From positions 42,516-106,515 of the forward strand of contig NZ_VCNH01000004.1 of NCBI RefSeq assembly GCF_024355225.1: 64,000 bases of DNA, in the 5' to 3' direction. This document shows, piece by piece, positions 1 to 8,797 of the stretch. Positions within the stretch are counted from its first letter, which is position 1. Every line of letters starts with the position of its first letter. Position numbers and translations under genes: made by a program. The stretch is from Roseovarius sp. M141 (GTDB lineage: Bacteria > Pseudomonadota > Alphaproteobacteria > Rhodobacterales > Rhodobacteraceae). The notes under the pieces were generated by a model, which was not told the origin of the DNA, ran no database searches, and saw only the letters and a program-made list of their open reading frames with translations.

Positions 1-966
1 CTTGGTGAACTTGGTGAAGAGGCGGGCGAACTTGCCTTCAACGCGCTTCTCGCCCTGGTTGCTGTCAGCTGGTTCCGGAGATTGCCTTTCACCCCACTGG
101 AAATCCCCTATCAGATCTGGCGGTTCAGCCATCGTTTCATGGGGGCCCTTTTTGCAATCGTGGTCTTTCACCAGTTCTTCGTCGACCTGCCGACAGAGGT
201 AGATCCATCGCTCTCGGTGCTTCTGAACACATTCGGCATCGCCGGAGTGATCGCGTGGATATTCACCGAGCTGGTCGCCCCGTTCCTGCGGCGTAGAGAA
301 TTCACCGTCACAGAGATCAGCCAGACTAAGGACACCACCACGCTAACCCTCCGCCCCGAGAGGCGGGCCATGCGGTGGCGGCCGGGGCAATTCGCCTTCT
401 TCCGCGCGCCAGAGGCAGGACTGTCCGAGCCGCACCCCTTCACGATCGCCAGCGCCCCGCGCCCTGATGGCACCCTGAAGTTCTCCATCCGGGGGTTGGG
501 TGGCTGGACACGAAGCTTGCCCGCCATCTTGCGGACCGGAACGCGCGTGCAAGTCGAAGGGCCATATGGACGGTTCAATTTCCGCAAGGGCGGTGCGCGC
601 CAGATATGGCTGGCGGGCGGCATCGGTATCACGCCGTTCCTCGCCTGGGCCGAAAGCCTGAGCGAAGCGGATAGCCGCGACATTCACCTCATCCACTGCG
701 TTCGGACACAAGAGGAGGCGATTGGGGTAGAGACGCTGCGCGCTGCGGCTGCCCGCAACCCGAGGTTCAGTTTCGAGGTGGTCGTTACGACGCGCGATGG
801 CAGGCTCACGGCCGAGCGCCTGATTGGCGCGGTCCCTTTCGCGATCCGGCAAGCCGATTTGTGGTTCTGCGGCCCAACCGGTCTGAAGGACGGGATTCTC
901 AAGGGCTTGAAAGCACAAGGCCAAACGCCTCGCCGTGTCCGCTTCGAGCAGTTCGAATTCACCTGA
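1..966 (+). CDS. ferric-reductase-like flavoprotein, 5' partial
   Basis: The reading frame is open from the first base, so the N-terminus lies outside the window. The visible part begins with one or two hydrophobic membrane segments and a His-rich stretch (SHRFMG, VVFHQFF) typical of the heme-binding membrane domain of ferric reductases and NADPH-oxidase-like proteins. It then has a ferredoxin-reductase module: an FAD-binding HPFTIAS motif, the LAGGIGITPFLAW pyrophosphate-binding motif and a C-terminal FCGPTGLKDG NAD(P)H motif. It should pass electrons from NAD(P)H through FAD to heme and an outer acceptor. A start at the TTG at base 82 would cut into the membrane part and is not preferred. 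The neighbouring PepSY, DUF2271 and ApbE genes fit an extracytoplasmic electron-transfer role. Confidence 0.8.
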   Translation, partial: LGELGEEAGELAFNALLALVAVSWFRRLPFTPLEIPYQIWRFSHRFMGALFAIVVFHQFFVDLPTEVDPSLSVLLNTFGIAGVIAWIFTELVAPFLRRREFTVTEISQTKDTTTLTLRPERRAMRWRPGQFAFFRAPEAGLSEPHPFTIASAPRPDGTLKFSIRGLGGWTRSLPAILRTGTRVQVEGPYGRFNFRKGGARQIWLAGGIGITPFLAWAESLSEADSRDIHLIHCVRTQEEAIGVETLRAAAARNPRFSFEVVVTTRDGRLTAERLIGAVPFAIRQADLWFCGPTGLKDGILKGLKAQGQTPRRVRFEQFEFT

Positions 967-1024
967 ACGCGGGGCAGGGCGCATAGCCATGCCAGCCCTG
1001 TAGCCTGCGCTCGCATCTTTTTTT

Positions 1025-1053
1025 GGCCCCGCCCTCATCGGCGGGGCCATTTT
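1025..1053 (+). terminator. GC-rich hairpin terminator after the reductase gene
   Basis: A perfect 9-bp stem (1025-1033 with 1040-1048) and a 6-base loop are followed by ATTTT and preceded by seven T residues. The T/A runs on both sides could let it work in either direction, but only + strand genes flank it. Confidence 0.75.
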
Positions 1054-1148
1054 CCTGACGGCAAGCTGAAGCAGGAATCGCTGGGGCGTCAGGATGCCCT
1101 CAGGTCGGGGTGCCAGATTGGTCTCATCAAACGAAAGGACCCCTTGCC

Positions 1149-1529
1149 ATGAAAAAGACTCTGACCGCCCTTGCCCTGATCGCACTTTTGCCCGCCGGCG
1201 CTGCGCTGGCCGACGACGATGATTGCAATGCGCCCCGTGACCAGTGGCAGCCGCGCGAGGCCGCCATGCAGATGGCCGAACAGAACGGTTGGACGGTGCG
1301 CGACTTCGAGATCGACGACGGCTGCTACGAAATCCAAGGCCGAGACCAGGATGGCCGCGAGATCGAGGTGAAGCTCGATCCGGCGACGCTGCAGATCGTC
1401 GAGATGGACTACGAGGATGATGACGACGACCGCGGTGGCGCCCGCAATCCCGCGCCCGCTGGAACGGTCGCTCCTCCGCAGAACGGCCTCTTCGGAAACG
1501 GCGCCCCTCCGCAGGTTCAGGTGAACTGA
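1149..1529 (+). CDS. secreted PepSY domain protein
   Basis: A 126-residue protein with a clear signal peptide (MKKTLTALALIALLPAG, cleavage likely after ALA). The mature part carries one PepSY-type domain: AMQMAEQNGW, a cysteine pair (residues about 23 and 52), and the VKLDPATLQIVEMD strand seen in the short PepSY family. An Asp-rich stretch and a Pro-rich tail follow. The ATG at 1149 is chosen because AAAGGA lies 11 bases upstream and the signal peptide starts there. PepSY proteins of this type are periplasmic and common beside membrane electron-transfer proteins. The partner is not known. Confidence 0.8.
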   Translation: MKKTLTALALIALLPAGAALADDDDCNAPRDQWQPREAAMQMAEQNGWTVRDFEIDDGCYEIQGRDQDGREIEVKLDPATLQIVEMDYEDDDDDRGGARNPAPAGTVAPPQNGLFGNGAPPQVQVN

Positions 1530-1564
1530 ACAGCTCCGAAGCACCCTGAACAAGGATCATTCCC

Positions 1565-2035
1565 ATGAAATCACTTCTCGCAACGCTCGCGCTTACGACC
1601 GCACTCACGCTTCCCGGCCTCGCTATGGCACGGCCCGTGACGCTCACAACCACCCTTAACAACTATGGCGGCGACGGCGCCTACCTCGCGCTTTACGTTA
1701 CCGACGCCTCGGGCGCCTATGTCGGCAGTCTCTGGATGGCTGGTGGCAAGTCCAAGTACTACGAGCATCTGAGCGACTGGTACCGTGCCACGGGCGGCGA
1801 TACCGCGCAGGTAAACGGTATCACCGGCGCCAGCGTCGGCGCGGGCCGCAGTCTCGAGATCACGCTCGATCTGGCCGACGCGCTGTTCGATGCGGGCTAC
1901 ACGCTGCACATCGACGCGGCGGTCGAGGATATGCGCGACAGCCCGAACGAGGTGGCCGTGCCGCTGACGACGGCGGGCGCGGGTACGCCGGTGAGCGGGC
2001 GGCGCTACATCGCCAACTTCTCCTACGACATGTGA
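1565..2035 (+). CDS. DUF2271 periplasmic protein with possible flavinylation motif
   Basis: A 156-residue protein with a signal peptide ending around residue 22 (LPGLAMA). The body matches the DUF2271 pattern: LYVTDASGAYVGSLWMAG followed by a SDWYRATGG segment. Residues 87-90 read TGAS, close to the Thr/Ser-Gly-Ala-Ser/Thr context modified by ApbE flavin transferases, and apbE lies two genes downstream. DUF2271 proteins are known to co-occur with ApbE and PepSY reductases. That this one carries covalent FMN is inference. The downstream gene starts 12 bases after its stop. Confidence 0.75.
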   Translation: MKSLLATLALTTALTLPGLAMARPVTLTTTLNNYGGDGAYLALYVTDASGAYVGSLWMAGGKSKYYEHLSDWYRATGGDTAQVNGITGASVGAGRSLEITLDLADALFDAGYTLHIDAAVEDMRDSPNEVAVPLTTAGAGTPVSGRRYIANFSYDM

Positions 2036-2046
2036 GGGGCAGGGCA

Positions 2047-4254
2047 ATGATCCGTACACTCCATCGCTGGCCGGGTCTTCTGGCACTCGCGCTCGTCACG
2101 ATCCTGAGCCTGAGCGGCGCGGCGCTCTCGGTCTTTCCTGCGGCCGAGCGCATCGCCGCGCCGCAGGTGGAGACTGGCCAGACAGTCGCCACCCTCGCGG
2201 ACCGCATCCAGGCCGTCTATCCGGGCGTCGAGCAGATCCGGCGGTCGCCCTCCGGTCGGATCACCGCCTATTGGTTCGATCAGGGCGCGCCGGGTGCTGC
2301 CGTGATCGACCCGGCGACGGGCGCGGGCGTTGCCTCGGCCGACCCGAACCAGGCCCTTCGCTGGCTCACCAACTTTCATCGCTCGCTCTTCCTCGGGGAT
2401 GGCGGGCGCATCGCCATGGCCGCCGGGGCCGCAGCGATGCTGGTCCTCTCGCTCTCGGGTGCTGTGCTGGTCGCGCGGCGGGCGGGCGGATGGCGGCACT
2501 GGTTCGCGCCCTTGCGCGGTCCGCTCGCGGGCAGGCTGCATGTCGAGATCGCCCGGATTGCCGTCATCGGCCTCGTTCTGTCCTCCACCACCGCCCTCTG
2601 GATGACGGCCTCGACCTTCGATCTTCTGCCGGACGGTGGCGTCCTGCCGGCCGATCCCGCCGAAGTGAGCGGAGAGATTGGGTTCGCTCTCGATCAGATG
2701 GCCACGCTGCTGCAGACGCCCGTCGCCGAGCTGCGCGAGCTGAGCTTTCCCTATCCCGGCGATGCGACGGACGTGTTCACACTGAAGACCGACCGGGGCA
2801 CCGGCTATCTCGACCAGGGAACCGGCGCGCTCGTGGCATGGGCCGACCTGACCGGGTGGGAGCGCGTCTCCGAAACAATCTACATGCTGCACACGGGGCA
2901 GGGGGCCGCGACGCTCGGCCTTGTGCTCGGGATGATGGCGCTCGGAGTGCCGGCGATGGGCGTGACCGGCGTCCTGATCTGGCTTGCCGGGCGGCGCGGG
3001 CGGCCGCGCATCCGCGGCAACCAGCCCGCGGGCCGTGCCGAGACGATCCTTCTTGTCGGCAGCGAGGGTGGCAGCACCTGGGGCTTCGCCGCGACCCTGC
3101 ATGCCTCGCTGACGGCAGCGGGGCAGGGCGTCCATGTTGGCCCGATGTCGGGCTTCGCGCCAGAGCGCTACGCCCGAGCCGAGCGCATCATCGTGCTCGC
3201 CGCGACCTATGGCGATGGTGCCGCGCCGGCCTCGGCGAAGGGGTTCCTTGACCGGATGAACGCGTCGGCCCCTGCGCCTGATATCCCGATGGCCCTGCTC
3301 GGCTTCGGCGACCGCAGCTTTCCGGCCTATTGCGCCTTCGCCAAGGCCGTTGCGGCAGCGGCGCAGGCGAAGGGCTGGGCCGAACTCATGCCGCTGGACA
3401 CGATCGACCGCCAATCGCCACAGGATTTCGCGCGCTGGGGCCGCGCGCTTGGCGAGATGCTTGGCATCTCTCTCGAGCTTTCTCACCAGCCCGTTTCGCC
3501 GCGCACCGAAACATTGACCCTCGTCTCGCGGCGCAACTACGGGGCCGAAATGCAGGCGGGGGCCGCGATCCTGCGCTTCGACCTACCGCGCGCGACGCCG
3601 TGGCAGCGGCTGACCGGCGCGGGCTTCGCACGGTTCCAGGCGGGCGACCTGATCGGCGTCCTGCCGCAGGGCAGCCCGGTGCCGCGCCTCTATTCGCTGG
3701 CCTCGGGCCGGCGCGACGGGTTCGTCGAGATCGTGGTGCGCAAGCATCCGGGCGGTCTGGCCTCGGGTCAGCTGACCGCCTTGGAGCCGGGCGATACGGT
3801 CACGGCCTTCCTGCGCCGCAATCCCGGCTTTCACGCCGGCCGCAGCCGCGCGCCGCTGATCCTGATCGGGGCGGGCACCGGCATCGGGCCGCTGGCAGGC
3901 TTCATCCGTGGCAATGCGCGTCACAGGTCCGTGCACCTTTTCTTCGGCATGCGGCATGCGGACAGCGATTTCTTCTATGGCGAAGAGATGTCCGGCTGGC
4001 AGGCTGAGGGGCGGTTGACCCGGCTTGTCACCGCCGTCTCGCGCGGCGCGCGACGCAGTTATGTGCAGGACGCCCTGCGCGCCGACGCGGCGCAGGTGGC
4101 CCGACTGATCCGCGACGGGGCGCGTGTGATGGTCTGCGGCGGGCGCGACATGGCCACGGGCGTGAGCGATGCGTTGGCCGAGATCCTCGCACCTGCCGGG
4201 CTTACGCCCGCAGTCCTGAAGACGGAGGGGCGGTATGTCGAAGATATCTACTGA
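2047..4254 (+). CDS. PepSY membrane / flavodoxin / ferredoxin-reductase fusion
   Basis: A 735-residue protein. About residues 1-310 are a PepSY-associated membrane domain with four hydrophobic helices (an early one at LLALALVTILSLSGAALSV, the last near 290-315). Residues about 325-460 form a flavodoxin-like domain (LLVGSEGGSTWGFA, ATYGDGAAP, LGFGDRSFPAYC). Residues about 480-735 are an FAD/NAD(P)H reductase module with RLYSLASG, ILIGAGTGIGPLAGFI and VMVCGGRDMATGV. This is the layout of sulfite-reductase-flavoprotein-like membrane reductases. The ATG at 2047 has GAGGGGCAGGG upstream. It probably moves electrons from cytoplasmic NADPH across the membrane to a periplasmic flavin or iron acceptor. 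The gene overlaps apbE by 20 bases. Confidence 0.85.
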   Translation: MIRTLHRWPGLLALALVTILSLSGAALSVFPAAERIAAPQVETGQTVATLADRIQAVYPGVEQIRRSPSGRITAYWFDQGAPGAAVIDPATGAGVASADPNQALRWLTNFHRSLFLGDGGRIAMAAGAAAMLVLSLSGAVLVARRAGGWRHWFAPLRGPLAGRLHVEIARIAVIGLVLSSTTALWMTASTFDLLPDGGVLPADPAEVSGEIGFALDQMATLLQTPVAELRELSFPYPGDATDVFTLKTDRGTGYLDQGTGALVAWADLTGWERVSETIYMLHTGQGAATLGLVLGMMALGVPAMGVTGVLIWLAGRRGRPRIRGNQPAGRAETILLVGSEGGSTWGFAATLHASLTAAGQGVHVGPMSGFAPERYARAERIIVLAATYGDGAAPASAKGFLDRMNASAPAPDIPMALLGFGDRSFPAYCAFAKAVAAAAQAKGWAELMPLDTIDRQSPQDFARWGRALGEMLGISLELSHQPVSPRTETLTLVSRRNYGAEMQAGAAILRFDLPRATPWQRLTGAGFARFQAGDLIGVLPQGSPVPRLYSLASGRRDGFVEIVVRKHPGGLASGQLTALEPGDTVTAFLRRNPGFHAGRSRAPLILIGAGTGIGPLAGFIRGNARHRSVHLFFGMRHADSDFFYGEEMSGWQAEGRLTRLVTAVSRGARRSYVQDALRADAAQVARLIRDGARVMVCGGRDMATGVSDALAEILAPAGLTPAVLKTEGRYVEDIY

Positions 4255-5215
4255 GCGCGCGCGCATCGCCCTGAACGGCCCCACCATGGGCACGCGCTGG
4301 TCGGCGCTGTTCTTCGCGGATCGGGGCCTCGACACGGATGCAATCCGTGCCGCCCTTCAGGCGGCTGTCGACGAGGTGGACACGCAGATGTCGACGTGGA
4401 ACGCGGAGAGCGCGCTCATGCGGATCAACGCGGCGCCGGTGGGCGATTGGGTGATGGTGCCGGAGCAACTGCGGTCGGTCCTGCGCCTCGGGCTCGAGAT
4501 CGGGAGCGCCTCGGGCGGGGCCTTCGATATCGGCATGGGCGATGCGGTGACGGCCTGGGGTTTCGGGCCCGGGGCCGCCGCGCCCGAGGGTATCCGCGCC
4601 GCGATGGACGCCCTCCGCCGCCCGGCGCAGGAGGTGCTGGAGATCGAGGGGATGCAGCTGCGCAAGACGGCCCCCATCGAGCTGGACCTCAACGGCATCG
4701 CCAAAGGCTACGGCGTCGACCGGCTCGCCGAGACCCTGCGCGACCACGGGATCGCCGATGCCCTCGTCGGGATCGATGGCGAGATGCGTGCAATCGGTCT
4801 CAGGCCGGATGGCGAAGCTTGGACGATCGCGGTCGAGGCGCCCTACCCGGACCGCCGCGCGCCGCATTCGGTTCTGGCGCTGCAGGACGCCGCCGTCGCG
4901 ACCTCCGGTGACTACCGCCACTGCGTCGAGGTTCAGGGGCGCCGCCTGTCGCATACTATGGATCCGAGACGTGGCGCGCCGCTGATCGCGTCGCCCGCCT
5001 CCGTCACCGTGGTGGCCCGCACCTGTGCCGAGGCCGACGCCTGGGCGACGGCGCTGATGGTGCTCGGTGCGGAGAGGGGTGCGGACCTCGCAAGACAACG
5101 TGGACTCGACGCCCTGTTTCTTCTGCGCGATGATGAAGGGAATGCAATGGGCGTGGGAGTCGGGCGTCTTTTTTCCGAAGAACCAGCGGCAATCGCCTCA
5201 GCCGGGGGAAGTTGA
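4235..5215 (+). CDS. apbE: FAD:protein FMN transferase (ApbE)
   Basis: A 326-residue ApbE family protein. It has the N-terminal GPTMGTRWS motif, an internal DLNGIAKGYGVD motif, the GIDGEMRAIG segment, and the SHTMDPRRGAPL and ADAWATALMVLG motifs near the C-terminus. The family transfers FMN from FAD to a Thr or Ser of extracytoplasmic proteins. There is no obvious signal peptide or lipobox in the first 25 residues, which is unusual because ApbE commonly acts in the periplasm; this copy may act inside or use another route. It overlaps the upstream reductase gene by 20 bases, so translation is likely coupled. Likely substrates are the neighbouring DUF2271 or PepSY proteins. Confidence 0.9.
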   Translation: MSKISTERARIALNGPTMGTRWSALFFADRGLDTDAIRAALQAAVDEVDTQMSTWNAESALMRINAAPVGDWVMVPEQLRSVLRLGLEIGSASGGAFDIGMGDAVTAWGFGPGAAAPEGIRAAMDALRRPAQEVLEIEGMQLRKTAPIELDLNGIAKGYGVDRLAETLRDHGIADALVGIDGEMRAIGLRPDGEAWTIAVEAPYPDRRAPHSVLALQDAAVATSGDYRHCVEVQGRRLSHTMDPRRGAPLIASPASVTVVARTCAEADAWATALMVLGAERGADLARQRGLDALFLLRDDEGNAMGVGVGRLFSEEPAAIASAGGS

Positions 5216-5220
5216 GCCGC

Positions 5221-7128
5221 ATGGAACAGGCCCGTACCGATCGCTTCAAGACCGCACTCCTGCTGATGGCCGCAACCGGGCTGATCGTGGGACTCGCATT
5301 CTACCTTGCGGGCCAACCAGAGATTGCGAGCCTGATCTGGATTGCAGGAGTTGTTCCCGCGCTCTCAGCGCTTGTGGTCGAAATCGTCCGGAGCATTGGG
5401 CGCGGCGAGGTGGGCCTCGATATCGTTGCCGCACTGTCGATGTCGGCGGCGCTTGTCTTCGGCGAGACCTTGGCTGCGGCTGTCGTCGCAGTCATGTATT
5501 CTGGAGGCACCTTCCTCGAAGCCTTCGCTGAGGGCCGTGCACGTCGTTCGATGAAGGATCTTCTATCTCGCGTACCCCGGACCGCGACGCGGCACCGGAA
5601 CGGCGGTCTTGAGGATGTGCCTCTCGAGGAGATCGCACCGGGCGATCGCCTGCTGATCCGGCAGGGCGAAGTCGTTCCCGTGGACGGTACGGTGACGTCC
5701 GCCACCGCCTTCCTCGACACCGCGGCGCTGACCGGCGAGTCCCTCCCAGTCCGGCTGGCGCGCGGGGCCGACGCCATGAGCGGATCGACCAACGCGGGCG
5801 AGGCCTTCGATCTGACGGCGACGCGCGAGGCCAAGGACAGCACCTATGCCGGGATCGTTCGTCTGGTGGAGGAAGCGCAGGCGTCCAAAGCGCCGATGTC
5901 CCGGCTGGCCGACCGCTGGTCGCTGGGCTTTCTGGTCGTCACCGTCAGTATCGCCTTCGCGGCCTGGTGGTTCACAGGCGATCCGATCCGCGCGGTCGCC
6001 GTGCTGGTGGTCGCCACGCCCTGTCCGCTGATCCTTGCCGTGCCGGTCGCACTGGTCGCGGGTCTGTCGCGCGCGGCGCATTTTGGCGTGCTGATCAAGG
6101 GCGCAGGGCCGCTCGAGACAATGGCGCGCATCCGCACGCTGATCCTCGACAAAACGGGGACGCTGACGGATGGCCGTCCGCAGATCATCTCGATCGACAG
6201 CCACGATGGCATGACCGAGGACGACATCCTCCGCCTTGCCGCCGCGCTCGATCAGGCATCGAAACACCCCGTGGCGCAGGCCATCGTCGCCTCCGCAAAG
6301 GCGCGGGGCTTCACACTGCCCGTTCCGACAGAAGTGGCTGAGATCCCGGGCGAAGGGGTCTTGGGTCGTGTGGAGTACCGCGAGGTGATCGTCGGCGGCG
6401 ACGGCTTCGTGGCGTCCCGTGTCGGGCGGATGGTGGGCGATCACCCCGCCAAGGGCGCCGGATCGGTCCTTGTCGCAGTGGCAGTTGACGGTCACATGGC
6501 CGGGCACCTCGTCATGTCCGACCCGCTGCGCGAGGGAGCGGGTGCCATGCTGGACGGTCTGCGCCGTCAAGGGATCGCGCGCATCCTTCTGGCCACTGGC
6601 GACCGCGCGGACGTGGCCGAGCGCGTGACCGAGGGGCTGGGCCTCGACGGGCTACGGGCCGGTTTGACGCCGGACCAAAAGGTGTTGCTGGTGCTCTCCG
6701 AGCGTAAACACGGGCCGGTGATGATGGTGGGTGACGGCGTAAACGATGCGCCCGCCCTGGCCGCGGCCGATGTAGGCGTGGCGATGGGGGCACGGGGCGC
6801 CGCGGCCTCGGCCGAGGCCGCCGACGTGGTGCTGCTCGTCGACCGGATAGACCGGCTTGGGCCCGGCATCGAGATCGCGCGCGCCTCGCGCCGGATCGCA
6901 GTCGAAAGCGTTGTCGCCGGGATCGGCCTGTCTGTCATGGGCATGATCGCGGCCGCTTTCGGCTACCTCACGCCGGTCCAGGGCGCGCTCCTGCAAGAAG
7001 TGATCGACGTTGCCGTGATCCTGAACGCTCTGCGCGCGCTGCGCATCGCGCCGCAGGAGCCAGCTACGGGCAAACGACAGGCCATCACGTCAGAGCAAGC
7101 TGACATCGTTCAAGGAGCCACGCCATGA
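5221..7128 (+). CDS. P1B-type heavy-metal ATPase with TPC motif
   Basis: A 635-residue metal-exporting P-type ATPase. It shows the TGES actuator motif, the phosphorylation motif DKTGTLTDG (Asp310), a metal-site motif TPCP (Thr266-Pro269) in place of the more common CPC, an HP pair in KHPVAQA, and GDGVNDAPAL in the hinge region. There is no N-terminal HMA or His-rich metal-binding domain. The C-terminal helix reads LLQEVIDVAVILNAL. TPC-type members belong to a less studied P1B subgroup; some export iron or nickel, so the metal is uncertain. The ATG at 5221 is preferred to the TTG at 5212. The gene begins 5 bases after apbE and overlaps the VIT gene by ATGA. Confidence 0.88.
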   Translation: MEQARTDRFKTALLLMAATGLIVGLAFYLAGQPEIASLIWIAGVVPALSALVVEIVRSIGRGEVGLDIVAALSMSAALVFGETLAAAVVAVMYSGGTFLEAFAEGRARRSMKDLLSRVPRTATRHRNGGLEDVPLEEIAPGDRLLIRQGEVVPVDGTVTSATAFLDTAALTGESLPVRLARGADAMSGSTNAGEAFDLTATREAKDSTYAGIVRLVEEAQASKAPMSRLADRWSLGFLVVTVSIAFAAWWFTGDPIRAVAVLVVATPCPLILAVPVALVAGLSRAAHFGVLIKGAGPLETMARIRTLILDKTGTLTDGRPQIISIDSHDGMTEDDILRLAAALDQASKHPVAQAIVASAKARGFTLPVPTEVAEIPGEGVLGRVEYREVIVGGDGFVASRVGRMVGDHPAKGAGSVLVAVAVDGHMAGHLVMSDPLREGAGAMLDGLRRQGIARILLATGDRADVAERVTEGLGLDGLRAGLTPDQKVLLVLSERKHGPVMMVGDGVNDAPALAAADVGVAMGARGAAASAEAADVVLLVDRIDRLGPGIEIARASRRIAVESVVAGIGLSVMGMIAAAFGYLTPVQGALLQEVIDVAVILNALRALRIAPQEPATGKRQAITSEQADIVQGATP

Positions 7129-7826
7129 GCCGTCTATCACATTCTGAAATCCATATGGTGCATCGCATCGGCTGGCTGCGGGCCGCCGTTCTCGGCGCCA
7201 ACGACGGTCTTGTCTCGACCGCGAGCCTCGTCGTCGGCGTCGCCGCAGCGGGGTCGGGCAAGCCTGAGGTCATGATCGCCGGGTTGGCCGGGCTTGTAGC
7301 TGGCGCGATGTCCATGGCTGCAGGAGAGTACGTGTCAGTCAGTTCCCAGACCGACGCCGAACAGGCCGACCTCGCTCGTGAGACCCGCGAACTCGAGGAA
7401 ACGCCCGAGGCCGAACTGGAGGAACTGACCCTGATCTATGTCGATCGAGGTCTTGATCGGGATCTGGCCGAGAAGGTTGCCGTGCAACTGACTGAACGCG
7501 ACGCGCTCGGATCGCATGCGCGCGACGAGCTCGGCATTTCGGAAACCGTGACGGCTCGCCCTATCCAGGCGGCTCTGGTGTCCGCACTGACCTTCGCAGT
7601 TGGGGCCGTGCTACCCCTGATCGTCGTGCTGCTGGTCTCGGAGGCGCAGATCGCTCCCCTGGTGGCGGGATCGACGATCCTCGGCCTTGCGGTTCTTGGC
7701 GGATTGGGCGCTTCTGCCGGCGGCGCAGGCGTCGTCCGTGGGGCCGCGCGGGTCACGCTATGGGGAGCGCTTGCAATGGCGGCGACAGCCGGGGTCGGTG
7801 CGCTGTTCGGGGTCGCCGTAGGCTAG
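7125..7826 (+). CDS. VIT1/CCC1 family Fe/Mn transporter
   Basis: A 233-residue membrane protein of the vacuolar iron transporter family. It has the LRAAVLGANDGLVSTASLVVGV first helix, the AGAMSMAAGEYVSVSSQ second helix with its conserved Gly-Glu-Tyr, a cytoplasmic Glu-rich segment (residues about 85-125) that usually binds metal, and three further helices. Members move Fe(II) or Mn(II) by proton exchange. The start codon overlaps the ATPase stop (ATGA), so both are one transcription unit, supporting iron or manganese as the metal for both. Confidence 0.88.
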   Translation: MSRLSHSEIHMVHRIGWLRAAVLGANDGLVSTASLVVGVAAAGSGKPEVMIAGLAGLVAGAMSMAAGEYVSVSSQTDAEQADLARETRELEETPEAELEELTLIYVDRGLDRDLAEKVAVQLTERDALGSHARDELGISETVTARPIQAALVSALTFAVGAVLPLIVVLLVSEAQIAPLVAGSTILGLAVLGGLGASAGGAGVVRGAARVTLWGALAMAATAGVGALFGVAVG

Positions 7827-7832
7827 GATTCA

Positions 7833-8123
7833 ATGGGGTGTACCCGAACCCCGCTCTGGCTGCTTGTTGCGGCAATGCTCGTCAACATCGTGCTGATCAT
7901 CGAGGTGCCACAGATCGAGTCGCAGCGCGTGGGGTCAGAAACCCATGTCCGCAAATGGGTCATGCTGGACGAGATCAACACCGATATTCTGGAGCGGTCC
8001 TATGTCTGGGAGGACCGCACGCCCATCGGCACGTTCAGTTCCGTCTTCACATCCAAGATCCAGTCCAGCCTGATCGCGCTTGCCGGGTCGGGCGGGGCAT
8101 CCGTTGTCGATCGGCTGAAGTAA
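7833..8123 (+). CDS. small single-pass membrane protein, function unknown
   Basis: A 96-residue protein starting six bases after the VIT gene. It has one hydrophobic N-terminal segment (residues about 7-24, LWLLVAAMLVNIVLII) and a short soluble tail. I do not recognise a family. Its position at the end of the redox/metal operon suggests a link to that operon, but nothing in the sequence shows a function. Confidence 0.5.
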   Translation: MGCTRTPLWLLVAAMLVNIVLIIEVPQIESQRVGSETHVRKWVMLDEINTDILERSYVWEDRTPIGTFSSVFTSKIQSSLIALAGSGGASVVDRLK

Positions 8124-8151
8124 TCTCGATCACCGCAGGGTCAGCCCAGCT

Positions 8152-8445
8152 TCATTTGTTCCCGTCGATCCACTTCGACATCAGCCCCTTGTCGCGGAAA
8201 CATTCATCCGGCACGGCACGGCGCTTGATGCGTGCGAGGCGCTCGGCGAAGGCGACCTGCTTTGATGTCGGGCGGCTGTCCTGCGTGCCCGGCTTCAGCT
8301 TGGCCTGTGCGTCGATCCAGGCGCTCAAGGAGCGCCGATCTTGCTGAACCTCCCACGGCAGAAGCGTCTGGTTGCGCAGGGCCAGTGCGCGCGCATAGGC
8401 GATCTGCTTGGGCGTCGCGGGCAGGGCGTAAGTGGTGCTTTCCAT
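8152..8445 (-). CDS. small protein with two tandem DUF3072-like repeats
   Basis: A 97-residue protein built from two copies of one unit: TPKQIAYARALA with SLSAWID, and TSKQVAFAERLA with LMSKWID, about 48 residues apart. The T-x-K-Q-x-x-Y/F-A motif resembles DUF3072-type small helical units. It lies opposite in strand to its neighbours. AAGGGAGA precedes the ATG at 8445. Function unknown; the basic, helical character would fit nucleic-acid binding, but that is a guess. Confidence 0.6.
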   Translation of the reverse strand: MESTTYALPATPKQIAYARALALRNQTLLPWEVQQDRRSLSAWIDAQAKLKPGTQDSRPTSKQVAFAERLARIKRRAVPDECFRDKGLMSKWIDGNK

Positions 8446-8797
8446 CGGGGATCTCCCTTCTTAGCGTGGCTTTTGAAATAGAACATAACAGGAACAAAAT
8501 CAAGCCACCTGCGGAAATCATGGGGTTTGAGAGGAAGAGGAGGGCCGGGGGAGGTCAGGCCTGAGGATGCCCGAAAGAGGGCGTCCGGGCCTGATCCTGT
8601 TCCTCATTGGTGTCTGATGCCGGAAAGTGGAGGATCCTACGTTCTCATGAGCTTTGCATTTAACGCTCCCCGGCATCAGATCCCTAAAGAGTGAAAGTGT
8701 CCTTCGGGTTTTGTGACTGACGGATGAGGGCCTTTGGGGTCCCTCAGATGGGTCCGGGCCGGATTCCGGTCTGTCTTTCCTGATGAAGGGCATTCCG
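8446..8797. other. divergent intergenic region with long inverted repeat
   Basis: This 352-base stretch has no convincing gene. It holds a perfect 11-bp inverted repeat (8613-8623 with 8670-8680) around a 46-base loop, followed by GAGGG/CCCTC half-sites near 8733-8755 ahead of the next + strand gene. It also carries the ribosome binding site of the - strand gene at its left end. Confidence 0.5.

Noticed and set aside
343..1662. A 439-residue open frame on the - strand
   Set aside because: It lies opposite the reductase, PepSY and DUF2271 genes, and its translation is Arg/Ser/Pro-rich without domains. It is a shadow of GC-rich coding DNA.
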